DNA of 64,000 nt from Bradyrhizobium sp. MOS003 (GTDB taxonomy: Bacteria > Pseudomonadota > Alphaproteobacteria > Rhizobiales > Xanthobacteraceae): contig NZ_PYFW01000002.1 of NCBI RefSeq assembly GCF_003020125.1, positions 673,501-737,500 on the forward strand. Reading direction: 5' to 3'. The position numbers were made by a program, and so were the translations under genes. Shown in pieces: positions 26,316-34,793 of this stretch. The notes below the pieces were generated by a model that saw nothing but the letters and a program-made list of their open reading frames with translations, was not told where the DNA came from and did no database searches. Each line of letters opens with the position of its first letter. Within the stretch, counting starts at the first letter, position 1.

Positions 26316-27089
26316 TTACCGCTCGACGAACGCCTTCTCGATCACGAAATGGCCGGGCTTGTTGCCGCTGCCTTCGATGAAGTCGCGGCCTTCGAACATC
26401 ACCTTCAGCTCTTCCAGCATGCCGGGGCTGCCGCACATCATGATGCGGTCGGTGGCGATGTCGAGGGGAGATTGCCCGATGTCGTTGAAGATCTGCTCGG
26501 AGCTGATGAGGTCGGTGATGCGGCCGCGATTTTTGAACGGCTCGCGGGTCACGGTCGGGTAGTAGATCAGCTTGTCGGCAAGCAGCTCGCCGAACAGTTC
26601 GTCCTCGCGCAGGGAAGCGACCAGCTTCTCGCCATAGGCGAGCTCGGAGACCTGGCGGCAGCCGTGCACCAGCACGATGGACTCGAATTGGTCGTAGACC
26701 TCGGGGTCCTTGATCAGGCTCGCGAACGGCGCGAGGCCTGTCCCGGTCGAGAGCAGCATCAGCCGCTTGCCGGGAAGCAGATTGTCGGTGATCAGCGTGC
26801 CGGTCGCCTTGCGGCCGACCAGGATGGTGTCGCCTTCCTTGATCTTCTGCAGGCGCGAGGTCAGCGGGCCGTCCTGCACCTTGATCGAGAAGAACTCGAG
26901 CTCTTCCTCGTGGTTGGCGCTCGCCATGCTGTAGGCGCGCAGCAGCGGACGGCCGTCGATCTCGAGGCCGATCATCGCGAACTGGCCGTTCTGGAAACGG
27001 AAGCCGGAATCGCGCGTGGCGCGGAAGCTGAACAGCGTGTCGGTCCAGTGCTGGACGGAAAGAACCTTCTCTCGGTAAAACGCGCTCAT
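26316..27089 (-). CDS. fpr: Ferredoxin/flavodoxin-NADP+ reductase
   Basis: A 257-residue cytoplasmic flavoprotein moving electrons between NADPH and ferredoxin or flavodoxin. The FAD-binding motif is RAYSMAS, the NADP site is LLSTGTGLAPFASLI, and the C-terminal FVIEKAFVER is typical of the bacterial Fpr subclass, where the last residues stack near the flavin. ATG 27089 gives the standard N-terminus MSAFYREKV; the frame extends upstream without protein-like sequence. Monocistronic. Relatives respond to oxidative stress or iron need; no clear operator was identified. Confidence 0.93.
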   Translation of the reverse strand: MSAFYREKVLSVQHWTDTLFSFRATRDSGFRFQNGQFAMIGLEIDGRPLLRAYSMASANHEEELEFFSIKVQDGPLTSRLQKIKEGDTILVGRKATGTLITDNLLPGKRLMLLSTGTGLAPFASLIKDPEVYDQFESIVLVHGCRQVSELAYGEKLVASLREDELFGELLADKLIYYPTVTREPFKNRGRITDLISSEQIFNDIGQSPLDIATDRIMMCGSPGMLEELKVMFEGRDFIEGSGNKPGHFVIEKAFVER

Positions 27090-27472
27090 GATTTTCGATA
27101 TTCCGAATAATTGCGGTTTTAGGGCAAAAGCGTTACCCGGCCCTGAAACGGGGCGGACACCATTGCCATGGCGGAGGATTTCGCGTGTGTGATCTACGCC
27201 ATTGAGACCAATAATCAACCTCGGCCCCGAGGCAATTGATGCCGGTCAAACCGGCATTTGCGGCGGAATTGATCATATTGTTAATGAATCTGCTGCCGAG
27301 CGCGTGGGGCGGGCAATTTCTTTTCCCTGCAGCGGTCGAATGCAGCACTTAATTTCCCTCGCGCTCGCGAGAATTTCATTAAGAATAGCTCTGACTTTCA
27401 TCTCCTTTTGGCGCCGTTTCCGCATTTTTGCGGCTTCTGGCGCCAGGAACGCCTGAAACACGACAGAAGCAC
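27090..27472. other. 383-bp divergent intergenic region
   Basis: No gene was found. It is AT-richer than its surroundings and holds a perfect hairpin ATGCCGGT-CAA-ACCGGCAT at 27239-27257 and a short CCGCA-TTTT-TGCGG hairpin near 27419-27432. It must contain promoters for fpr and the ATP-grasp gene. The size and hairpins leave room for a small RNA, but nothing recognisable was seen. Confidence 0.4.
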
Positions 27473-28276
27473 ATGGCGGCAAGCGGCGAGCGAATCTTCG
27501 TCCAGGCGATCAGGCGCTATGGCGCGGAGCATGGCATCGCGGTCGATATCCGCGCCGATGGCTGGCTGATCGCGATGCGCCGCGGCGACGAGCAGCGCTT
27601 CGCCTTCGGCTACGACATCGGCCTCAACAGCGCCATCGCCCACCGCCTCGCCAACGACAAATCGGCGACATCAGAGGCGCTGGCGCTCACGAGCGTGCCC
27701 TGCGTTCCGCATCATCTCTTCCTCAACCCGAAGCTGGGCGAGAAGGTCGTTGGCGCCGGCTGGCGTCAGGCGATGCTCAAGCTGCTTCACGACCATCCGC
27801 AAGGCGTGGTGGTGAAGCCGAACGAGGGAACGTCGGGGCGCTCGGTGTTCAAGGTGACGACGGAGACGGAGCTCGACCACGCGGCTGGCGAGGTGTTTTC
27901 GATGAGCACCGGGCTCGTGATCTCGCCCTATGTCGCGATCGAGGACGAAGTGCGCGTGGTGCTGCTCGATGAGCGGCCCCTCGTCGCCTACGGCAAGCAG
28001 CGCGGCACGGATTGGCGACACAATCTCGATGCCGGCGCAAAGCCGGTGTTGCTGGAGAACGGCGAGGTTCGAACGGCCTGCGTCAAGCTCGCGGCCGATG
28101 CCGCGCGCGCCATTGGCATCGCCTTTGCGTCGATCGACGTGGTGCGCGTGGATGGCGGGTGGCGCGTGCTCGAGATCAATTCCGGCGTGATGATGGAGGC
28201 GCTGGGGAAGCTTCATCCGGAGCTGGTGCAGGCGGCGTATGACGCGGCGCTGGACCGGGTGTTTGGAAAAGGCTGA
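27473..28276 (+). CDS. ATP-grasp-domain protein, RimK/cyanophycin-synthetase-like
   Basis: A 267-residue cytoplasmic protein with an ATP-grasp fold. The nucleotide-binding lysine segment is GVVVKPNEGTSGRSVFKV (glycine-rich loop included), and the Mg2+-binding end is VDGGWRVLEINSGVMMEAL. Such enzymes join a carboxylate to an amine through an acylphosphate. It is smaller than cyanophycin synthetase or D-Ala-D-Ala ligase and has no partner enzyme nearby. ATG 27473 was chosen; the frame is open about 15 codons upstream from a TTG. Substrate unknown. Confidence 0.75.
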   Translation: MAASGERIFVQAIRRYGAEHGIAVDIRADGWLIAMRRGDEQRFAFGYDIGLNSAIAHRLANDKSATSEALALTSVPCVPHHLFLNPKLGEKVVGAGWRQAMLKLLHDHPQGVVVKPNEGTSGRSVFKVTTETELDHAAGEVFSMSTGLVISPYVAIEDEVRVVLLDERPLVAYGKQRGTDWRHNLDAGAKPVLLENGEVRTACVKLAADAARAIGIAFASIDVVRVDGGWRVLEINSGVMMEALGKLHPELVQAAYDAALDRVFGKG

Positions 28277-28333
28277 AGCCAAGTGCTTGGTGCAAATCCT
28301 TCTCCCCTTGTTGGGAGGAAGGTGTGGCGCGAA

Positions 28334-28360
28334 GCACCCTCTCCCTGCGGGAGAGGGTGC
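28334..28360. terminator. Perfect 12-bp hairpin between convergent genes
   Basis: GCACCCTCTCCC (28334-28345) and GGGAGAGGGTGC (28349-28360) pair perfectly around TGC. It sits between the convergent ATP-grasp and amino-acid binding-protein genes, in a sequence type widely dispersed in Bradyrhizobium. It is probably a bidirectional terminator. Confidence 0.65.
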
Positions 28361-28374
28361 AGCGAGTCCGCCCT

Positions 28375-29316
28375 TCAATTATTCGCGCTCGCTGAATCGT
28401 CCATCGCCTTGAACGCCTCTTCCAGCTGTAGCGAGATCGGCACGTTCAGACGTTCGCCGCTCGGAAGCCGTGCGGTGAACCATTTGTTGTAGAGCGGGAC
28501 GAGGTCGCGGTTGGAGCCGAGCTTGCGGAAGGCGCGCTCGACCACGGCCGCGAGCTGCGGCTCGCCCTTTCTAAACATGATGCCGTAGGGGTCGTAGGAC
28601 AAATAATCGCCGGTGACCCGAAACTTGTCCTGCGCCTTGTGGCGCGCGATCAGGCCGGAGAGCAGGATGTCGTCGGTCGCGAACGCATCGGCCTTTCCGT
28701 CGGCGAGCATCTGGTAGGACTGCTCGTGGTCGGGAGAGGTGACGATGTTGAGGCCCAGCGAGAATTTCTTGTCCGCCGCCTGGATCGCCTGCTCATTGGT
28801 GGTGCCCCTGGTCACCACGATGGTCTTGCCCTTCAGATCGGTCAGCGACTGAACGCTGGATGCCTTCGGCACCATCAGCTTGGTGCCCGCGACGAACATC
28901 AGCGGCGAGAACGCGACGCGCTTGCCGCGCTCCGCATTCGCGGTGGTCGAGCCGCATTCCAGGTCGATCTTGTTCCCCAGCACGGCGTCGATGCGGTCGT
29001 CCGAGGTGACCTTGACGTAGTCGATCTTCAAATTGAGATCATCGACCTCGACGCCGATCTCCTCGACGATGGCCTCACAGAGCTCGAGGCTGTAGCCGAT
29101 CGGACGGCCCGACTGGTCGAGGAAGGAGAACGGCGGCGAGCTCTCGCGATAGCCGAGCCGCACGGCGTGCGCTTTCTTGACGGCCGCCAGCGTCGGGCTG
29201 AGCCCTTCGCCGCCGGTCTGCGCGAATGCCGAGGTCGCGACCAAGGTGGTCGCGAGCAACGATGCCGCAAGGAGCAAGCCGCCTGAGGTCAGTGACCTCG
29301 CCGATATCTGGCCCAT
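28375..29316 (-). CDS. Amino-acid-type periplasmic binding protein (GltI-like)
   Basis: A 313-residue exported binding protein of family 3. The signal peptide ends near residue 32 (LLLAASLLATTLVATSAFA). The mature part has YRESSPPFSFLDQSGRPIGYS and DLECGSTTANAERGK, the latter typical of glutamate/aspartate binders. The start has TAGGAG 7 bases upstream. It follows a DAACS symporter gene by 9 bp, and no ABC permease or ATPase is close, so it may deliver ligand to a distant ABC complex or act with the symporter. Confidence 0.88.
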   Translation of the reverse strand: MGQISARSLTSGGLLLAASLLATTLVATSAFAQTGGEGLSPTLAAVKKAHAVRLGYRESSPPFSFLDQSGRPIGYSLELCEAIVEEIGVEVDDLNLKIDYVKVTSDDRIDAVLGNKIDLECGSTTANAERGKRVAFSPLMFVAGTKLMVPKASSVQSLTDLKGKTIVVTRGTTNEQAIQAADKKFSLGLNIVTSPDHEQSYQMLADGKADAFATDDILLSGLIARHKAQDKFRVTGDYLSYDPYGIMFRKGEPQLAAVVERAFRKLGSNRDLVPLYNKWFTARLPSGERLNVPISLQLEEAFKAMDDSASANN

Positions 29317-29325
29317 GGTTCGCTC

Positions 29326-30624
29326 CTACCCATGGCCGGCCATCGCGGGCACTTCACCGGGTATCATGTCGTCAGGCACGGCGTCGCCGGGTCCCATGGC
29401 ATGCTCCGGCCCGAGCTCGCCTTCCCATTTGGCCACGACCGAGGTCGCCAGCGTGTTGCCGATCACGTTGGTGGCGCTGCGGCCCATGTCGAGGAAGGTG
29501 TCGATGCCCATGATCATCAACAGACCCGCCTCGGGGATGTTGAACTGCGCCAGCGTCGAGGCGATCACCACGAGCGAGGCGCGCGGCACGCCGGCGACGC
29601 CCTTCGAGGTGATCATCAGGGTCGCCAGCATCGCGAGCTGGGTGCCGAGCGGCATGTCGATGTGGTAGCTTTGCGCGATGAAGACTGCCGCGAACGTGCA
29701 GTACATCATCGTGCCGTCGAGGTTGAAGGAATAGCCGAGCGGCAGCACGAAGCTCGAGATCCGCGACGAGGCACCGAAGCGATTGAGCGCCTCCAGCGTC
29801 TTCGGATAGGCCGCCTCCGAGCTCGCGGTCGAGAACGCGATCATCAGCGGCTCGCGGACCAGCTTCAGGAGATGGCCGTAGCGCGGCCCAATCACGATGA
29901 AGCCGACGATGACCAGGATGGCCCACAGGATCATCAGCGAGAGATAGAAGCCGCCCATGAAGACGACGAGCTTCCAGAGCACGGCGAGGCCGTTCTTGGC
30001 CACCGTCGCAGTGATGGCGGCCCACACCGCGAGCGGCGCGAACAGCATCACGTAGCTCGTCACCTTCAGCATGATGTGGCCGATATCGTCGATCATCGCC
30101 AGGATCGGCTTGGAGCGCTCGGGCATCGAGCCCATAGCCACCGAGAAGAACACCGCGAAGATCACGATCTGCAGGATCTCGTTCTGCGCCATCGCGTCCG
30201 CGATCGAGGTCGGAATCAGATGGGTCAGGAATTTCTCGATTGAGAAGGCCGAGACCGGCAGGCCGGTCGATTGGCCCGCCGCAGGCAGCGTGCCGGGGAA
30301 GTTCGCGCCGGGCTGCAGCAGATTGACCATGATGAGGCCCAGCAGCAGCGAGATGAAGGAGGCGCTGATGAACCAGCCCATGGTCTTGGCGAAGATGCGG
30401 CCGAGCTTGGAGCCCGAGCCCATATGGGCGATGCCGCCGACTAGGGTTGCGAACACGAGCGGCGCGATGATCATCTTGATCAGGCGCAGGAACATCATGG
30501 CGATCAGGTTGATGGCAGAGGCCCACTCGCCGCGGGTGTCCGGCAGGAAGTTGTAGATCGCCGTCCCCATGACGATGCCGAGCACCATCGCCGCCAGAAT
30601 GTATTGCGTAAACCTGTTCGACAT
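29326..30624 (-). CDS. Dicarboxylate/amino acid:cation symporter (DAACS family)
   Basis: A 432-residue inner-membrane protein with about eight helices and two re-entrant loops. Hallmarks are the serine-rich FSTASSEAAYPKTLEAL, the ion/substrate segment GYSFNLDGTMMYC and the NMDGT-like MGIDTFLDMGRSATNVIGN. It imports C4-dicarboxylates, glutamate or aspartate with H+ or Na+. It is 9 bp upstream of the GltI-like binding protein in the same transcript. DctA-like malate uptake and GltP-like glutamate uptake cannot be told apart here; the binding protein favours an amino acid. Confidence 0.93.
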   Translation of the reverse strand: MSNRFTQYILAAMVLGIVMGTAIYNFLPDTRGEWASAINLIAMMFLRLIKMIIAPLVFATLVGGIAHMGSGSKLGRIFAKTMGWFISASFISLLLGLIMVNLLQPGANFPGTLPAAGQSTGLPVSAFSIEKFLTHLIPTSIADAMAQNEILQIVIFAVFFSVAMGSMPERSKPILAMIDDIGHIMLKVTSYVMLFAPLAVWAAITATVAKNGLAVLWKLVVFMGGFYLSLMILWAILVIVGFIVIGPRYGHLLKLVREPLMIAFSTASSEAAYPKTLEALNRFGASSRISSFVLPLGYSFNLDGTMMYCTFAAVFIAQSYHIDMPLGTQLAMLATLMITSKGVAGVPRASLVVIASTLAQFNIPEAGLLMIMGIDTFLDMGRSATNVIGNTLATSVVAKWEGELGPEHAMGPGDAVPDDMIPGEVPAMAGHG

Positions 30625-30835
30625 CGCTTACCCCCACGTACACCGGCGCTTCATGATGTCGCAGATGTCACAGCGACGCAACACGCTTTGCGTGTGATCG
30701 TGTTTTCAGGATGTTCCCGTTGTGAAATGGAACGCCGCGCTCTAGCCTTCACGCAGCGCACAACGCATGCGGCTTGCACGTTTTGTTTGCGGCAGCTGCT
30801 TCAATAATCGTCAAAACAATCAAAAAGGGAACGCC

Positions 30836-31837
30836 ATGAGCGGCAACGTCAATCGCCAGATTTTGCTGGTCGAGAAGCCCAGCGGCAAGCTTGGCCCCGA
30901 ACATTTCAAGATGGTGGAAGGCACAGTGCCGGCGCCGAAGGACGACGAAGTCCTGTTGCGGGTGCGATACATTTCGCTCGACGCCGCCAACCGCGCCTGG
31001 ATGCACGGCGCGACCTATCGCTCCGCCGTCGAAGCGAACAGCGTGATGGCCGGAGGCGCCATTGCCGAGGTCGTCAGCTCGAACGCCGAGGGGTTTGCGG
31101 CGGGCGACATCGTGTTCGGTAACACCGGCTGGCAGGAGTTTGCCGCGGTGCCGGCAAAGCATCTCACCAAAATGCCGAAGCTCGAGCCGATGACACATTT
31201 GCTCAGCGTGTTCGGCATCGCCGGCCTCACCGCCTATTTCGGTCTGCTGGAGATCGGCAAACCCCGGGAGGGCGAGACCGTCGTGGTCTCCGCGGCCGCG
31301 GGCTCGGTCGGCTCGATCGTCGGGCAGATCGCCAAGATCAAAGGCTGCCGCGTGGTCGGCATCGCCGGCGGCGCGGACAAGTGCAGTTGGCTGACCTCCG
31401 AGCTCGGCTTCGACGCCGCCGTCGACTACAAGGACGGCGGGGTGTTCAAGGCCCTGCGCGCGGCGGCGCCAAAAGGCATCGACGTCTATTTCGACAATGT
31501 CGGCGGCGACATTCTCGAAGCCTGCCTGCCGCAGATGAACAATTACGGCCGCATCGCCTGCTGCGGTGCGATCTCGCAATATGACGGCGTACCTGCCGCA
31601 CACGGACCGCGCGGCGTGCCGGGTCTGATCGTGGTGAAGCGGCTCGTCATGCAGGGCTTCATCGTGATGGACTATATGAAGGACAGCCAGCGCGCGCTCG
31701 CCGAGCTGCAGGGCTGGGTGAAATCCGGCAGACTGAAGGTGCAGGAGGACATCATCGACGGCCTCCAGAACACGCCGAAGGCACTGATCGGATTGCTCGC
31801 GGGCGAGAACCGGGGCAAGCGGATGGTCAGGCTCTGA
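30836..31837 (+). CDS. NADP-dependent MDR-family oxidoreductase (CurA-like)
   Basis: A 333-residue zinc-free medium-chain reductase. The N-terminal GroES-like part carries EVLLRVRYISLD and the nucleotide motif is SAAAGSVGSIVGQIAK near residue 153. The segments YFDNVGGDILEACLPQMNNYGRIACCGAISQY are split over the fold as in leukotriene-B4 dehydrogenase/CurA enzymes that reduce C=C bonds of enones. A good ribosome site (AAAAAGGGAACGCC) precedes the ATG. Monocistronic, divergent from the symporter gene. The physiological enone is not known. Confidence 0.9.
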   Translation: MSGNVNRQILLVEKPSGKLGPEHFKMVEGTVPAPKDDEVLLRVRYISLDAANRAWMHGATYRSAVEANSVMAGGAIAEVVSSNAEGFAAGDIVFGNTGWQEFAAVPAKHLTKMPKLEPMTHLLSVFGIAGLTAYFGLLEIGKPREGETVVVSAAAGSVGSIVGQIAKIKGCRVVGIAGGADKCSWLTSELGFDAAVDYKDGGVFKALRAAAPKGIDVYFDNVGGDILEACLPQMNNYGRIACCGAISQYDGVPAAHGPRGVPGLIVVKRLVMQGFIVMDYMKDSQRALAELQGWVKSGRLKVQEDIIDGLQNTPKALIGLLAGENRGKRMVRL

Positions 31838-31994
31838 CGATTTCGGCGCGTCGCATCGGCGCCGGCATAATCTACTTGCGGTAGCGGCTGAAGCGGCCAA
31901 TGATATCGCTCGCCAGGCATCACTCGCGAGCGATTGCGATTGCGCGACTTTGATTAAGCATCGAGCGATATCGACAGGGCAGGAATTCATTCAG

Positions 31995-32837
31995 ATGTTC
32001 AACACGTTGAAACGAGTCTCAACGCGCAAGGCGTTGCTCGCGGCGGCATTCTTCGCAACTGCAACAGGGGCGTTTGCGCAAGCACCGACCGATGCGCAGA
32101 GGAGCGCCATCCGGTCCGCATGCCGCTCGGACTTCATGGCGCGCTGCTCGAGCGTAAAGCCCGGCGGCGTGGAAGCGTATCAATGTCTGCAAAAGAACAT
32201 GTCCAGCCTGTCGCCGGGATGCCAGACGGCGGTTCGCGCGGTCGAGCCCGCCGCGGCTCCGAAGACCGAAGCCGCTCCCGCGGCGAAGACCGAAGCCGCC
32301 CCCAAGGCTGAGCCGGCGCCTGCACCCGCGGCACCGAAGGCTGAATCGGCTCCCGCTGCGAAGCCGGCCGCCGCACCGGTGCCGAAGGCTGCTGCGCCCA
32401 AGCAGCCGAGCAGCGCGCAACTTGCCGCAATCAAGAGCGCGTGCCGGGGCGATTATCCCAAGGTCTGCGCCAGCGTGCCGCCGGGCGGCGCGCCTGCGCT
32501 GGAATGCCTGGAGAAGAACAAGGCCAAGGTGTCGCCGGCCTGCGGGAGCGCCGTCAGTGCGGCAACCGGCGGCGGCAGTGCACCTGCGACGGCAGCGCCC
32601 GCGGGCGCAACTCCCGCAGCAGCAGCACCCGCGGCCGCGCCAACCGTGATCGTCCTGCGCCCGTTGCGACCGCGCGAAGAGCTGTTTATCGTCCAGTCCG
32701 CATGTCGTGAGGATATCCGAACGCTGTGCGGCAGCGTGGCGCCAGGTGGCGGCCGTATCATACAATGCGTTGCCAGCAACGCCGCCTCGCTGTCACCCGC
32801 TTGCAAAGACGTGCTGGCACCGTTCGCGGCACGATAA
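31995..32837 (+). CDS. Secreted protein with three Cys-rich GLG1-type repeats
   Basis: A 280-residue exported protein with a signal peptide (LLAAAFFATATGAFA, cut before QAP). Three copies of a 43-residue, four-cysteine module lie near residues 38-80, 145-190 and 235-277. They follow the pattern SACRxD...C..V.PGG....C...N...LSP.C, as in AIRSACRSDFMARCSSV and IVQSACREDIRTLCGSV. This resembles the cysteine-rich repeat of Golgi apparatus protein 1. The linkers are rich in Ala, Pro, Lys and Glu. Four Cys per module suggest two disulfides each in the periplasm. Function unknown. Confidence 0.8.
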   Translation: MFNTLKRVSTRKALLAAAFFATATGAFAQAPTDAQRSAIRSACRSDFMARCSSVKPGGVEAYQCLQKNMSSLSPGCQTAVRAVEPAAAPKTEAAPAAKTEAAPKAEPAPAPAAPKAESAPAAKPAAAPVPKAAAPKQPSSAQLAAIKSACRGDYPKVCASVPPGGAPALECLEKNKAKVSPACGSAVSAATGGGSAPATAAPAGATPAAAAPAAAPTVIVLRPLRPREELFIVQSACREDIRTLCGSVAPGGGRIIQCVASNAASLSPACKDVLAPFAAR

Positions 32838-32853
32838 GGCGCTAGGTTCTCCG

Positions 32854-33225
32854 ATGACGTCTGTCAACGTCGAAGAGATCGAATTGCTTTCGCTCTTCGG
32901 GGGAGCGCCCAAGCTGAGAGACCCGGGAGCGCCATGGATTTACAACGATGCTCTGTACGAAGCATCCGTCGAAGGATTGAGCGTATCGTTTGCCCTGGCG
33001 CCATCTTACAAGGACGTTCGTCTTATCATTGCAAGCAATGAAACTGCAATCTACGAGTTCAATGGCGTTGGAGTTCGTGACGTCAGATATCACAGCGACG
33101 GAGGCCGAGAGACGCTGGAGGTCCAAATCAATGAGCGTGACCGCCTGTGGCTTAAGATCAGGCCATCCATTCGAGTCCAGCATGAATCGCGCGAGGCGAC
33201 GTCGCACCAAATTCCAGACATTTAG
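32854..33225 (+). CDS. Hypothetical protein
   Basis: A 123-residue cytoplasmic-looking protein with no signal peptide or membrane segment, starting 16 bp after the Cys-rich repeat gene and so perhaps in its transcript. Visible sequence includes LFGGAPKLRDPGAPWIYNDALY and ERDRLWLKIRPSIRV. It does not match any family I recognise. Codon use looks slightly less GC-biased than its neighbours. ATG 32854 is the first in the credible region. It could be a small beta-rich protein. Confidence 0.6.
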   Translation: MTSVNVEEIELLSLFGGAPKLRDPGAPWIYNDALYEASVEGLSVSFALAPSYKDVRLIIASNETAIYEFNGVGVRDVRYHSDGGRETLEVQINERDRLWLKIRPSIRVQHESREATSHQIPDI

Positions 33226-33256
33226 ATTTCATCGACGACAACACCGGGAGGACAAC

Positions 33257-33472
33257 ATGCGATCATTGCTGCTCGTTGCTTCTGCACTCTTCGCCTTCGC
33301 CGCAACCATGACGTTCGAGGCCACCGACGCCAATGCGGTGGTGTGCGCTCGCGGCGTCTATCGCGCCGGCTGCGCCGGACCGAATGCGGCCGTCGTGGTC
33401 CGCAAGCCGGTTCCGGTGGTCCGCTGCACCAGGGTCCTGGTAAACGGCGTGTACGTGAAGCGCTGCGTATGA
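33257..33472 (+). CDS. Small secreted Cys/Val-rich protein
   Basis: A 71-residue protein with a strong ribosome site (GGGAGGACAAC) before ATG 33257. The signal peptide (LLLVASALFAFAATMTFEATDANA) is followed by a short mature part with four cysteines (VVCARG, RAGCAG, VVRCTR, final CV). Similar tiny exported proteins containing CARGVYRAGCAG recur in Bradyrhizobium. Function unknown. Confidence 0.75.
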   Translation: MRSLLLVASALFAFAATMTFEATDANAVVCARGVYRAGCAGPNAAVVVRKPVPVVRCTRVLVNGVYVKRCV

Positions 33473-33614
33473 CACGCGAATAGCCAAGCCGGCACGGTTT
33501 GGCTATGATTCGGACCTGACGGTTTCGGACACACGCAAAAAGGTGTCGCTTCGGCGCGCCTGCGCTCGGCCGATAATTCCGCTGGCGCGGGCCAGCGGAG
33601 CACATTAGTCTACC

Positions 33615-33639
33615 CCTAGATAGTAAGTATACTGTCAAT
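33615..33639 (+). promoter_or_regulatory. Putative MarR operator, copy 1 (AGTATACT core)
   Basis: The 25-bp segment CCTAGAT-A-GT-A-AGTATACTGTCAAT ends 14 bp before the monooxygenase start. It matches 37762-37786 at 23 of 25 positions and contains the 8-bp palindrome AGTATACT, which could double as a -10 box (TATACT). Binding by the cluster's MarR protein is inferred. Confidence 0.65.
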
Positions 33640-33653
33640 TAGGGAGGCAGAAT

Positions 33654-34793
33654 TTGCGGATCGCCGTGATCGGCGGGGGGCCCGGCGGGCTCTACTTCGC
33701 CTATCTCTGGAAGAAGCGTCATCCCGAGGATCAGGTCGACCTGTTCGAACAGAACCCGGCCGACGCGACCTGGGGCTTTGGCGTCGTGTTCTCCGACCAG
33801 GCGCTGGAATTCCTGCGCGCCGACGACCCCGAGACGGTCGACGCGATCGCGCCGCACATGGAAAGCTGGGAGAACATCACGCTGAACCTCGGCGGCGACA
33901 GCGTCGCCATCGACGGGGTCGGCTTCTCCTCGATCGGGCGGCTCGAGCTGCTGCGGTTCCTGCAGCAGCACGCGATCGACGCCGGCGTCACGCCGCGCTT
34001 CGATACGCAGATTCAGGCCGTCGACCAGCTCGACGGATATGATCTGATCGTTGCCGCGGACGGGCTGAACTCGCTGGTCCGCCGCACCTTCGAAGGTGAT
34101 TTCGGCACCTCGCTGTCCTACTCCTCCAACAAGTTCGTCTGGTACGGCACCTCGAAGCGGTTCGACACGCTGTCGCAGACCTTCGTGAAGACCGATCGCG
34201 GCGCCTTCAACGCCCATCACTACCGCTACTCGCCGGCCATGAGCACCTTCCTGGTCGAATGCGACCACGCGACCTGGCAGGCCTATGGTTTCGCGTACAA
34301 GGACGTCGAGCAGTCCAAGGGCGTCTGTGAAGAGGTGTTCGCGGACACGCTTGGCGGCCATTGCCTCGTCTCCAACAAATCGGTCTGGCGCAACTTCCCC
34401 TGGGTCTGGAACGAGCATTGGTCGTTCAAGAACATGGTGCTGATCGGCGATGCGCTGCATTCCGCGCATTTCTCGATCGGCTCGGGCACGCGGCTCGCGA
34501 TCGAGGACGCCATCGCGCTGGTCAAGGCGCTGGAATCGGATGCGCATCTTGCGACCGCACTGCATCGTTACCAGGCCGCGCGCAAGCCGGTGGTGCAGAA
34601 GCTCGTCAACGCGGCGCGCACCAGCGCCTTCTGGTACGAGCAATTTGCCCAGCACATGCAGCAGGGCCTGATGGACTTCGCCTATAGCTACATCACCCGC
34701 TCCGGCCGCATCGACGATGCACGCCTGCGTCACATGTCGCCGGCCTTCATGGCGCGTTACGAGGCCGCCAGGAACGGCGGGGACGAGGCATGA
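33654..34793 (+). CDS. FAD-dependent monooxygenase, probable salicylyl-CoA 5-hydroxylase type
   Basis: A 379-residue class A flavin monooxygenase. The dinucleotide motif GGGPGGLYFAYLW is at residues 7-19, the DG motif is DLIVAADGLNSLVRR near 130 and the GD motif VLIGDALHSAHFS near 262. The whole length fits the N-terminal half of anthraniloyl-CoA monooxygenase and the salicylyl-CoA 5-hydroxylases, which act on CoA esters of ortho-substituted benzoates. The start is a TTG with a strong AGGGAGG 6 bases upstream. It overlaps the CoA ligase by 4 bp, and gentisate dioxygenase is close by. Together these suggest salicylyl-CoA to gentisyl-CoA. A 3-hydroxybenzoyl-CoA substrate is the main alternative. 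Confidence 0.78.
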   Translation: MRIAVIGGGPGGLYFAYLWKKRHPEDQVDLFEQNPADATWGFGVVFSDQALEFLRADDPETVDAIAPHMESWENITLNLGGDSVAIDGVGFSSIGRLELLRFLQQHAIDAGVTPRFDTQIQAVDQLDGYDLIVAADGLNSLVRRTFEGDFGTSLSYSSNKFVWYGTSKRFDTLSQTFVKTDRGAFNAHHYRYSPAMSTFLVECDHATWQAYGFAYKDVEQSKGVCEEVFADTLGGHCLVSNKSVWRNFPWVWNEHWSFKNMVLIGDALHSAHFSIGSGTRLAIEDAIALVKALESDAHLATALHRYQAARKPVVQKLVNAARTSAFWYEQFAQHMQQGLMDFAYSYITRSGRIDDARLRHMSPAFMARYEAARNGGDEA

